11,307 bases of DNA from Fragilaria radians (GCA_900642245.1 CAAAJI010000089.1:37034-48340), one strand, 5' to 3'. Positions 1 through 7,258 are shown, counted from the first letter of the stretch. The notes: generated by a model not told the origin, from the sequence alone. Numbers and translations: made by a program.

Positions 1-485
1 GGCCCTCTATGCAGTTAAGATTGATCCAGATGAAGAGATGGCCGCGGTAAGTTCCAATCAACCTCAAGAATCGTTGAAGGAGACAAAAATGACAGTTTCA
101 GAAGCCCACGCCCGCTCGGGTTATTCAAGTCAGAAAATAGAGGTTGCACGAACTTAGGGTGGGAGTTTCATGGAACGCTATATGGGAAAAGTGTATCGTT
201 GATCAGTGGAAAATGTATCTTCCAGATATAGTACTGTCAATTGGAAATGTCAAATGATTAATGAAAATATAGCAAAGAAGGGGAGCCTTCCAATATCTAT
301 ACAACCTAATTACAGCTTGGGGAAAGTTCATTCTATTTCTTTTAATCATTACATGTTTCAATGACGTCTCGCGACTATGGATCGTATTTCATTAAGGGGT
401 GCAAAAATGTCTCAAACAAACAAGTGATCTATCATATTCAGAAAAACATAACAAAATAAGCCGCAAGCAAGCATACACAAGTTGA
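1..485 (+). pseudogene. Copia gag-pre-integrase and integrase start, broken
   Basis: Three successive frames carry the signal. From position 2 to 157 an open frame contains TVSEAHARSGYSSQKIEVA, which resembles the pre-integrase zinc region of copia polyproteins (the SEAH..R.G pattern). The next frame, 151-231, continues with LGWEFHGTL and a WEKC-like segment where the zinc-binding cysteines are expected; most of those cysteines are absent. A third frame ends around 393 with NDVSRLWIVFH, similar to the conserved integrase core segment just after the first catalytic Asp (the VDDFSR..WIYF type). Stops lie at 155, 229, 362 and 391. The remainder of the integrase core, including the second Asp and the Glu, is not found downstream. 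Placement upstream of an RT in the same strand supports the call; individual motif matches are weak. Confidence 0.5.
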
Positions 486-660
486 TGTGGCGCTTCATTG
501 CATTATTAAGCCTTTAATTTCTCTTCATTTAGTTAAAATGAGGGTGTAATGCAAATGTGTACCTACACTATGACAAACTTTTTCTTGGAAGATATAAATT
601 ATATCCATTGCCTTCTGTGTGACAAAAGTGACTCATTTTTCTTACCAAGATACTTGCCAA

Positions 661-917
661 TTAACTACTCTCATCTTCCAATTCAAATACGTTCACCTCC
701 TTTTTCAATAAGTTTGGATGCCGCTCTTCATCAAGAATGACTTTGATTTTTGCCGTTTTTGCATATGCTGCAAATTTTTTACACCAGTCTGGAACGTTCC
801 TTCTTTCTCCATCAATTGTGGATAATTCCTGGTCTATCAATTTACATAAGACTCTAGAGATTTCTAGCATACTTTGAAGTAACATAGAGAGATCCTTTTT
901 TGTGATGTTGGAAACCT
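661..917 (-). CDS. Unrecognised minus-strand open stretch inside the copia remnant
   Basis: An uninterrupted minus-strand frame runs from just after a stop near 918 to a stop at 661. The first Met is at 885 (a second, MLEIS, lies six codons on), giving at most 74 residues from that Met. The product is charged and mixed, with ERRNVPDWCKKFAAYAKTAK and ending ELEDESS. It has no membrane segment and no motif I recognise. Amino-acid make-up (alternating Lys/Glu, few rare residues) is more protein-like than the other small frames in this part of the window. It sits where the integrase core of the plus-strand copia element should be, so it may be a fragment of another inserted element or of a host gene. 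Whether it is a complete gene, an exon or debris cannot be told from the sequence. Confidence 0.3.
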
Positions 918-1194
918 AGCGTTTAATAAGTTTAAGGGTAACTAAAAGATGAGCAAGGAAATGATTCGTATAAATTAGGGAAAGTATTCCCACCTTCAAT
1001 GGACCAAGTTTTGAGCATTTGCAATGCTGTCGGTATTTGGAAAGGCCATCAACATTTATCCTGATCCAATGTTATCAATTTCATCAACTTCACAAATAAA
1101 CAAAGACACAGAAACTGGTGTAAAGCAGAAGACTGTAGAGAGGTAGAATGATCTTGCAATCTTAAGCTTCACCACTGCTTTGTTGAATGCCTTC
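918..1194. other. Stretch with no recognised feature
   Basis: I see no coding signal, RNA gene or repeat here. By position it should hold the C-terminal integrase part of the plus-strand copia element, but no frame reads as such. Together with 486-660 it makes up the non-copia filler between the integrase start and the linker. Confidence 0.5.
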
Positions 1195-2363
1195 AAAATA
1201 ATACAATTGACACCGCCCATAATGATGCAATACATGACAGTGACAACAACACGGAACGTAACTACAGCAGGGAAGAAGAGTCCGTGACAATGAAACAGTA
1301 ATACATGAGACAAAGGTTAGAAATGACCAGAATACTGCAACAACAGCCACAAGATCAGGTCAATTTATTTGATTGCCGGAAAAATGTAAATCAAACAACA
1401 TTGCCACTGGATTAGACATGGAAGAAGTCTTGCTCAAAGGTGCAGGCCTTGGAGAGGGTATCAACAATACACTCGAATTGCAAGTGAAAAACTTCAGGCA
1501 GGCAATGAAGTCAGATAAAGAAAAATGGATGAACGCTATTGACAAAGAATATGTCAGAGTGATCAAACATGGCGTATGGACTGCAGCTAAGATACTAACC
1601 AGTACTTGGGCCATGAAACAGAAGGCAAATGGTATGTACAGAGCCCAAGTAAATGCCAGAGGATACAATCAGATCAAGAATGTACATTGCGACGGATCCA
1701 GTACAGCAGCTTCTGCTATAAATGATACGACAATTGATGTACAAGGTGCATCTTAAATGGCAGTTTTGCAGAAAATTAACATCTAAATTTAGAGATTCCA
1801 GATGGATTTGAAAAATACTATGAAAATAAAAAAGTATTGAAGTTGAACAGTACCATCTAAGGACTCAAGCAATCTGCACGAGTGTTCTGGAGTGAATGTC
1901 TAAAGGCGCCGAAGGCCATGGATTTTGCAAGAAGCAATAATGGCATCATAACAAAATTGAAAACCGCTTAGTGCTGTGCTTATCATGGGTTGATGAATGT
2001 TTATTCATGGGTAGAATAGATGATGTCATCATTTCAGCGGATGAAATGAAGATATATTTTGCATGTTTCAACGTAGGCTTCACCGGCATGTATCTAGGGT
2101 GCAAGATGACCATGAACAAGGAAAAACATTGTACAATTTGTGCAACCGTTCTAATCAGAAGTTTGCTTTATGAGTTTTGTGCAGGAAAAAAAGAGATCAT
2201 AACTCCAGCAGTTCAAGGAGCTGTGTTGCAAGCTGGAGGATATCTGCAATGAGTTCAAAGGCAAATAGAAACAAATGTATGAAGCGAGTGTAGGAAAATG
2301 TTTGAAGGTTGCAAGGTGGTCAAGCCCTGACATCAATGACATAGTAAATTGTCTAGATTTTTA
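1195..2363 (+). pseudogene. Copia linker and reverse transcriptase, broken
   Basis: From about 1198 a frame rich in Asn/Asp/Thr (HNDAIHDSDNNTE) fits the acidic linker between copia integrase and reverse transcriptase. From 1373 the RT proper begins. AMKSDKEKWMNAIDKEY and, from 1600, STWAMKQKANGMYRAQVNAR match the start of the copia RT domain (A...E...W..A...E and the TW..K.K.NG...+.KAR.V block). Continuity is lost at a stop at 1756. The frame starting at 1792 reads EIPDGFEKYYENKK and then GLKQSARVFW, the conserved YGLKQS block with its Tyr codon replaced by TAA at 1858-1860. From 1971 the palm segment reads SWVDECLFMG where copia has a VDD catalytic pair. YLGCKMTMNKEKH follows near 2090, and a VGK...RWS.PDI block at 2290-2340 completes the domain. 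It cannot encode an active enzyme. Confidence 0.85.
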
Positions 2364-2378
2364 GGGGTTTGGGGTTAG

Positions 2379-2724
2379 GTGTCTCACATGGAGGCATTGA
2401 ACCGATTCATGAATTACTGTGTAAGTAAAAAGTTGTTGGGACATATATATTGGAACCTAAAGGAAAATGGATCAATGAAACTGAATTGGTCATCAGTGGA
2501 TACTCCGATTCGGATTATGCATAAAATGGAAAAACACAATACAAAGTGTTACAGGGTATTGTGGTTTCTTAAATGGCGCACCAGTTGCTATGAAAAGCAG
2601 AATGCAGGAGGCAGTGGCTTTGTCCATGACAGAAGCTAAATTAGTTGCGGCCACTCATTGTATCCAAGAGATGTTGTATGTGAAAAATTTGATAGAATAT
2701 ATAATTTCTCTACATGAAAGCTAG
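2379..2724 (+). pseudogene. Copia RNase H, broken and truncated
   Basis: MEALNRFMNYCVSKKLLG at 2388-2441 corresponds to the H..A..R...Y segment that leads into copia RNase H. A second frame carries GYSDSDYA at 2498-2521, the catalytic Asp motif (D..YA), followed at once by a TAA at 2522. A third frame from 2569 reads NGAPVAMKSRMQEAVALS and then TEAKLVAATHCIQEMLY, the TEAE..A......E..WL block of copia RNase H with the catalytic Glu kept. Homology stops after YVKNLIEY at about 2692, well before the usual C-terminal D.....A..L and H..+ segments. The frame then runs passively into the adjacent repeat and meets a stop at 2722. The truncation point coincides with the left edge of repeat copy 1. Confidence 0.8.
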
Positions 2725-2827
2725 ATTTTTCATTATAGTACTTATTCTATACCTGTTTTATTCTACTTTGTTCCAAGAATTGGAAAGTGAAGCAGAGTCA
2801 ACTGTAATGTTGGAAAAATTGGCAGCA

Positions 2828-2929
2828 GTGTTACCTGTCCTTGTGGATGCAGCCAAAAAAGTGTTGGAAAGCAAATCAGTGTCACCTGTCCTGGTGGATG
2901 CAGCTGAAGAAGTGCTTGAGTCATCAGTA
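2828..2929. repeat. 51-bp tandem duplication within copy 1
   Basis: Two adjacent 51-bp units start at 2828 and 2879, each beginning GTGTTACCTGTCC or GTGTCACCTGTCC and containing TGGTGGATGCAGC-like sequence. The unit is 17 codons long, so it keeps frame on both strands. Read on the minus strand it duplicates AASTRTGDTDLLSN-type tail sequence. Copy 2 has a single unit at about 10768-10818. Confidence 0.85.
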
Positions 2930-3285
2930 TCATTGCCACCAGTCTGAATCAAATGAATTAATTCTTGCTTGATAGTTCTCAATTAACTTCTTGGCAGACC
3001 ACAAATAATAACTAAAAACTCATCAAGCATCATTTTCTCCAGATCTGAGAGTTAATTCTCAATTTGTTGTAAAGCCATTTCTCTTGCTCCTTTGTTTCTT
3101 TGAAATTCTATGAGGCACTGGAGTAAAGTGCTTAGTAGTTTTTCCTGCTTTTATTGATTGCTTGCAAGACCATGTCAATGACTTCCCTGTGCGCTTCAAT
3201 CATTTCAAAATCATTTGTTTCCTCAAAAGTCACCGCCTTTGGTTTGTGTTCCTGAAAGAGTACATTGGCAAAAGTAAGGTTCAAA

Positions 3286-3321
3286 ATCAGTTTCAACGTC
3301 AGTTTCAACGTCAGTTTCAAA
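3286..3321. repeat. 12-bp x3 tandem repeat within copy 1
   Basis: Three consecutive 12-mers at 3286, 3298 and 3310 read (A/G)TCAGTTTCAA(C/A). Copy 2 has one such unit (near 11157-11168). In the minus-strand gene frame each unit encodes ETDV or ETDF, so the expansion adds two four-residue acidic units without changing frame. Confidence 0.9.
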
Positions 3322-3449
3322 CTGGAAGGCTTCCATGACAATTTTCGATGACAATCTGTCAAAGTCAATATTTGTAACGTTACCTGTATTTGTCTTGTGA
3401 AATCAACTTTACTGGTTTTATTGTAGCAATTGAGGCATCTGAGGATGTA

Positions 3450-3945
3450 AGTTTCTCTAAACCATCCTCCTCAATCAAACCAGAAGTGTTGACGATTTGG
3501 GTTGGTTGCAGTGAATGCTGTTTCATGTTGAAGGTAAAATGCGTACTGAATATTTTTGCACTCAGTATATGTCAACGAATCGTCATGGTATTTACACTTG
3601 AAAATCTGAATGGATTGACCTGGATGCCATGAGTATGCGTCGGTCAAAAATAGTACCGTATAACGGAATTGAACCGCCCCTAGACCACTAGCTACGGCTG
3701 GTAATGAATTTATCAGCATTCCGTACTGGCTGATTCCTTCACTTTAACATGTGTCAAAAGAAGCGATATGGTGTTCTTCGTAAAAGAAACAACCCAGGCA
3801 TTAAATGCATTATTAAAATCATTAAACTTACGCGGTTAGTGCCAATTTCTTCCTCTTCTTTTGCTTGTCCTGTTAAAAATGCCCAGATTGGCTCGCCCCT
3901 ACATCAATACACTAAGGAATCGAGGTTTATTGATATATGCTGACC
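3450..3945. other. Stretch left of the intergenic region, no confirmed gene
   Basis: The left part (3450-3573) holds the 5' portion of the broken repeat-family gene on the minus strand. A different minus-strand frame is open at 3471-3719 (82 codons from an ATG at 3719, containing FLTDAYSWHPGQSIQIFKC). It overlaps that portion, has no recognised motif and cannot be checked against copy 2, because the window ends first. A plus-strand frame of 64 codons at 3749-3943 looks like chance. I support no independent gene here. Confidence 0.4.
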
Positions 3946-5314
3946 CTGTCGTGAATTATCCTTATTACTTCTCGGAATATTCAATTTCACTGAAATTGCA
4001 TTGAGCAGACTAGAGGAATTTGCTATTCCTTACAAGTCTGTAACCAGTAAGACCAACTGGAATTGAGACATCAATTGCAGCTAAACCCTTAATACACTAA
4101 AAATTCTGAATATTCAGAATAATGACTGTTGATACTAAACAATTCAGACAATCACCTCCCATGCTTCTCTCAAGCATTTTGCCTTTTCAGTCTCTAAGTC
4201 CTAAAATCACATTCATTGTTCCTCTTGTAATTAACTACAAAAGAAGTGCTTAAGGAGTTTTGTAAAGCATACTCACAACAAGAAAGTGTACACAACTTGA
4301 AACAATTTTAGTGGAGAGCATAGTGAAAGCAATCACAAGTGATACCTCACGTATCTTAGAGGAATCCATCACATTTACTGTGGTCTGAATATTCTAAGGA
4401 AGCGACGAACTCTGGATACCAACCTAATCTTTGTGCTTATGACCTGATTAAAAGCTAGATTTTGTAGTCCCGTTGTTTAGTGATTGATTTAACCATCACT
4501 TTCACTCAAAATATATTATTTAGAGCCTAGATGATGCTGAAAAGATTAAGGCCAAAGTTCTGGAAGAAAGATAATTTCTTGAATTGTGATGTTTGAGGAT
4601 GACTCATCCCCTGTTCATCAACACACTTTAGCAATCCCATCTAGGTGACTTCTATAGTCTTTCCATCGCCTACTGTTATATTCTCTATAATGCAGAATCC
4701 TTTGTAACACATTGTTTCAGTAGTGGCAGAAAGCTCAATTGTATTTACTCAGGCTATAAAAATTTCAAAGCTTGATTGATTAGTTTTGTCTTGGACCGGA
4801 GTGTATGGCAAGAATTTGAGTGTTGGAATGATACTTTTTTCATGCTTTGAAACAGGATTTTATAACTTCTTGTTTTTTAGTGCAGTCTAAAATGTGATTG
4901 CTGTTTTGTAGCCTATTTTGCAACATGAACAGTCAGAATGTTTGGTTAGCGGAAGAAAGTTTGAAGATGGATCTGTCAAACAACAAGTATTTTGGTTGTA
5001 TTGCTGTCATGTGTCTCTAAATTAATTAATTAATTCAACTGCTTTTTCGAAGACTAATGATTTGGCATAAAACTTGAGTAGATGTGGAATGGCATTCTTA
5101 AATCCTGAGAGGAGTCCTATGTTAAGTCATAATAGTTAGATAAAACTTAGTAAGGATAGGATACAACTTACATGACGCTTAAGTACCATAAGTTCAAATG
5201 TTGCAAGGCATCACTGAAACGTGTAAAGAATGAAAGAAATAGAATGAACAGTCATAAAGCATTATAATTGTTGATACTGTATTGCATTTGAATCAAAATT
5301 TTGCTCAAGCTGTA
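3946..5314. other. AT-rich intergenic region with no recognised gene
   Basis: Stops occur frequently in all frames. The only protein-like fragment is a plus-strand run of about 40 codons near 4276-4386 (QLETILVESIVKAITS), too short and isolated to call. There is a short ATTA tandem run at 5020-5035. No RNA gene, inverted repeat or transposon motif was recognised. It includes the downstream flank of the HTTM gene, but no clear poly(A) signal was seen. Confidence 0.6.
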
Positions 5315-5334
5315 ATTAGGTTGTATTAGGTTGC
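5315..5334. repeat. 10-bp tandem duplication over the HTTM stop codon
   Basis: ATTAGGTTGT at 5315 is followed directly by ATTAGGTTGC at 5325. The minus-strand stop codon of the HTTM gene (5326-5328) lies in the second unit, so the duplication affects only the end of the coding region and the 3' untranslated start. Confidence 0.8.
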
Positions 5335-6918
5335 AACCAAAGGACACACAATCTGCTGAATCGAGGAAGTATCTGAATCGTCATCTGACCATCTTGTCTT
5401 ACTTCCAGATGGAAGAATCTCTCTATAGTGTAAAAGGAAATCAATAGAAGATATTGGACGGCTACCCTTTTTCACTAGATCTTCATTAACCATGTTACAT
5501 AATGCTTTTCCCATTGACTTTACTAAACCTGGAAGATAAGTTTCCCACTCATCACCGATACCCTTTTCCCATCGAGTTGTTGGATATTGATACGTATATC
5601 TATCAAGGACATCGTCAGTGAAACCTTCGAACGGAACTTCTTCCCTTGTCTTAATGAATCGATAGAGGTTAAGTTGCTCCCAAGTCAATTTACTCTTTGA
5701 GTTTGGGTTCTCTATGAGGCGTTTACCCACCATCATAGTGAAGGGACTCTCACGAGGTGCACCTGTCCACATGTCCCAACTTGAGTTTTCGAAGCCATAA
5801 TTTTGAGCCATCTGAGTAGGATCCCAAGCACTGGGAATCCAGCCTCTAGATGCACACCAAGTTGCAATTAACAAGTAGAGGAGGAAACATGAAAATGCAT
5901 TCCCCATCTCCTGTTGGATGTCGAGAGGCTGAGAATCAACTGGCCCTCTCTCCTTCGTAATGGACGGAGATTTTCCAAGTAGACGATCCCAAATATGTGT
6001 TGGAATCCAAACAACATGAATGATACATCCAAGTTGCGCCCATTGGGGAATGTTTATGATTTGTCCAATACCAAAGTGAAGGAGAATTAATGGAATTGCA
6101 CCCCAATGTGAGTATCGTTGATTGAATAAAAGGCAAAGAACCGGGCAAATAGTCTCAATGCAAAATCCTGAAAATGTCATAACCTTATTCAACATGGGTG
6201 TCGTGCGAATGATATCTGAAATGAGACTTTTATGTACTCCACTCCCGTTGGCAGCGTAATGTACGAGGGAATACTCCGGCCACATCCAATCCGAGACATC
6301 CCCTTGAATGAGCTGAGAAAGAGTGTATTCATCAAATGTTCGACTGAAGAAGCATCCTAGATACATCATCACAATCTGAAGTGTTAAGCACAGACAGGCA
6401 ACACTCTTTACTTGATAATCTTGATGTGCATTGACTGTAGAGTTTTTCTTATGTAGATAGGCATCTACACTCCAGACTTTTGAGGTTGGTAAAAAGCTCA
6501 TAAAGAGCAATAGTTGTAAAAGCAACAAATCGCTTCCATCGCCCAAAGTGTTGGCTTTTGCTTGATGAGCCGAGCACATTAGCCACATGACTGGCAAGAT
6601 CCAACGAGCCTTGAATCCAACAATTAGACATAGTGATAAGAGAGTGTACACACCAAAATGAATCATTTCTGCTTCTATAGAACGCCTTTTGAAAATAATT
6701 GGAAGTATTGATGGAAGAAGATAATTTGATTCCTCGATGATGTCATGAGTTTCATAGGATCGATTTGCAGGATACGATGTATACCAAGCTAGATCATACT
6801 TCCCATTGCAGAGCCGACAATGAACATCATAGAGCTGAGTAAATCCCAGTAAGATTCGAAGTAGTGCAAGACTCCGTAGATCCAATATATGCGGCTTTGG
6901 AAGCCAGACCATGAGCAT
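5326..6918 (-). CDS. HTTM-domain (gamma-carboxylase-like) multi-pass membrane protein
   Basis: This is an intact single-exon frame of 530 residues. The N-terminus has LDLRSLALLRILLGFTQLYD (12-31), the typical opening helix of the HTTM family, the transmembrane domain shared with vitamin K-dependent gamma-glutamyl carboxylase. Next come GDGSDLLLLQLLLFMSFLPT (126-145) with WSVDA (149-153), a hallmark of the family. Hydrophobic segments lie near 16-31, 86-102, 106-118, 130-145, 174-191, 245-266, 273-289, 295-308 and 341-355. The C-terminal 170 residues are hydrophilic: SSWDMWTGAPRESPF (379-393), like the W.MF..P turn after the last helix, then YPTTRWEKGIGDEW (445-458). The position matching the carboxylase catalytic Lys appears to be Arg193, so carboxylation is doubtful; the reaction and substrate are unknown. 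The likely site is an endomembrane. The ATG at 6918 is the first in the open frame; an in-frame ATG at 6912 is an alternative. All neighbouring genes are broken transposons. Confidence 0.85.
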   Translation of the reverse strand: MLMVWLPKPHILDLRSLALLRILLGFTQLYDVHCRLCNGKYDLAWYTSYPANRSYETHDIIEESNYLLPSILPIIFKRRSIEAEMIHFGVYTLLSLCLIVGFKARWILPVMWLMCSAHQAKANTLGDGSDLLLLQLLLFMSFLPTSKVWSVDAYLHKKNSTVNAHQDYQVKSVACLCLTLQIVMMYLGCFFSRTFDEYTLSQLIQGDVSDWMWPEYSLVHYAANGSGVHKSLISDIIRTTPMLNKVMTFSGFCIETICPVLCLLFNQRYSHWGAIPLILLHFGIGQIINIPQWAQLGCIIHVVWIPTHIWDRLLGKSPSITKERGPVDSQPLDIQQEMGNAFSCFLLYLLIATWCASRGWIPSAWDPTQMAQNYGFENSSWDMWTGAPRESPFTMMVGKRLIENPNSKSKLTWEQLNLYRFIKTREEVPFEGFTDDVLDRYTYQYPTTRWEKGIGDEWETYLPGLVKSMGKALCNMVNEDLVKKGSRPISSIDFLLHYREILPSGSKTRWSDDDSDTSSIQQIVCPLVAT

Positions 6919-6939
6919 GTGTAAATCAGCAGGTAAAGA

Positions 6940-6948
6940 TTTTTTATA
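6940..6948 (-). promoter_or_regulatory. Possible TATA-like box of the HTTM gene
   Basis: TATAAAAAA on the minus strand lies 22-30 bases before the ATG at 6918. If it were a true TATA box, transcription would start at or just after the first ATG, favouring the ATG at 6912 or a very short leader. AT-rich DNA makes chance occurrence likely. Confidence 0.25.
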
Positions 6949-6991
6949 CTTCCTCTGATTTCGTGAACGTAAATTTCCTGACTTATGGCAA

Positions 6992-7049
6992 GCTCGTGCT
7001 CGCTGGATTTACTTATGCAATTTTTGAATAGCGCTCGTGCTCGCTGGAT
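6992..7049. repeat. Exact 17-bp direct repeat in the HTTM promoter
   Basis: GCTCGTGCTCGCTGGAT occurs at 6992-7008 and again at 7033-7049, start to start 41 bp, with no mismatch. It is GC-rich in otherwise AT-rich DNA and lies 74 to 131 bases upstream of the HTTM ATG. It may be a pair of transcription-factor sites or the trace of a small duplication. Confidence 0.85.
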
Positions 7050-7113
7050 ATATGACTTTTTCGTAGCGAATTCGTAACTATCTAGGGTTACGGTTTTTCC
7101 GCATCGTTTTGAG

Positions 7114-7137
7114 TGACGTCACTTCAATGATTGACGT
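7114..7137. promoter_or_regulatory. CRE-like palindrome TGACGTCA plus a second TGACGT
   Basis: A perfect 8-bp palindrome, TGACGTCA, sits at 7114-7121, and TGACGT recurs at 7132-7137, about 196-219 bases upstream of the HTTM ATG. TGACGTCA is the classic binding site of CREB/ATF-type bZIP factors. In diatoms, TGACGT-type elements have been reported in CO2/cAMP-responsive promoters. Function here is inferred from sequence and position only. Confidence 0.5.
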
Positions 7138-7258
7138 TTCAATTTTTCTTGTCATTCCAATTTCACCATGCCTGGAATCCAAGAATTATCATGCAGGATC
7201 ACTCCTGTTTTTTGAAATAACCTTAATCCGTTCTGGCATCCATTTGTGCTGTGCTATT

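Larger units (their letters stand above)
1..2692 (+). mobile_element. Decayed Ty1/copia LTR retrotransposon (internal part, no LTRs seen)
   Basis: Translating the plus strand gives, in the order expected for copia pol, a gag-pre-integrase/integrase start (about 1-485), an acidic linker (about 1195-1370), reverse transcriptase (1373-2363) and RNase H (2379-2692). The frame changes many times and stops interrupt conserved motifs, so no product can be made. The element is cut by the window edge on the left, so gag and protease are not visible. On the right it ends within RNase H exactly where an unrelated repeat begins at 2693. The middle of the integrase is missing and the stretch 486-1194 holds other sequence. 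No LTR, primer-binding site or polypurine tract was found. The family call rests on several independent motifs in the right order; assignment to diatom-type copia is from memory of family style and is less sure. Confidence 0.85.
2693..3449. repeat. Unrecognised dispersed repeat, copy 1
   Basis: This stretch aligns over its length, in the same orientation, with 10653-11297. Landmarks shared by both include TATAATTTCTCTACATGAAA at the left edge, GTTCCAAGAATTGGAAAG, TCATTTTCTCCAGATCT, AAGACCATGTCAA, CGCCTTTGGTTTGTGTTC and TTGAGGCATCTGAGGATGTA at the right edge. The copies differ by many substitutions and small indels. Copy 1 is longer because it has two internal tandem expansions (2828-2929 and 3286-3321). 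The sequence left of each copy is different: copia RNase H here, unrelated DNA in copy 2. That fixes the left boundary near 2693. No terminal repeats or target duplication were seen. The repeat carries a broken minus-strand gene. Confidence 0.92.
2758..3573 (-). pseudogene. Broken gene of an unrecognised family, in repeat copy 1
   Basis: Read on the minus strand, an open stretch from about 3573 contains an ATG at 3526 (MKQHSLQPTQIV) and an acidic run, LIEEDGLEKLTSSDAS. After a frame change near 3383 comes NVTNIDFDRLSSKIVMEAFQ and, in the next frame, EHKPKAVTFEETNDFEMIEA then HREVIDMVLQAINKS. Another frame change near 3140 leads to LLSTLLQCLIEFQRNKGARE, DLEKMMLDEFLVIICGLPRS and IKQELIHLIQTGGNDT, ending in a Ser/Thr-rich tail (DDSSTSSAAST) that stops at 2758. 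Two in-frame stops lie at about 3052 and 2986. Copy 2 shows the same segments in the same order, which argues that the minus strand is the coding one. The protein would be mostly helical and soluble with a low-complexity tail. No catalytic motif or known domain is recognised; it may be a host gene family or the accessory gene of a mobile element. Confidence 0.6.

Noticed and set aside
46..53. GTAAGT resembling a 5' splice site
   Set aside because: It lies within an open frame that continues as copia pre-integrase sequence, so an intron is not needed to explain it.
661..917. Possible relationship of this minus-strand frame to the repeated gene family (KDLSMLLQSMLEI versus EKLLSTLLQCLIEF)
   Set aside because: The resemblance is one short Leu-rich helix with nothing on either side, so it is not evidence of homology.
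1056..1668. Cys/Val-rich hydrophobic minus-strand frames
   Set aside because: They are antisense to the copia linker and reverse transcriptase; their membrane-like composition is a by-product of the opposite strand.
2354..2382. Telomere-like G-rich run (TTAGGGG TTTGGGG TTAGG)
   Set aside because: It lies inside the copia remnant between RT and RNase H, is not a regular repeat, and is better explained as diverged coding sequence than as an interstitial telomere tract.
2714..2947. Small secreted protein on the plus strand (hydrophobic start followed by a Val/Ala/Glu-rich repeat)
   Set aside because: The ATG-bearing start is destroyed in repeat copy 2 (ATGAAAGCTTGA), and the opposite strand carries the longer ordered signal shared by both copies.
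5020..5035. ATTA tandem run
   Set aside because: A simple low-complexity repeat in AT-rich DNA with no associated gene or element end.
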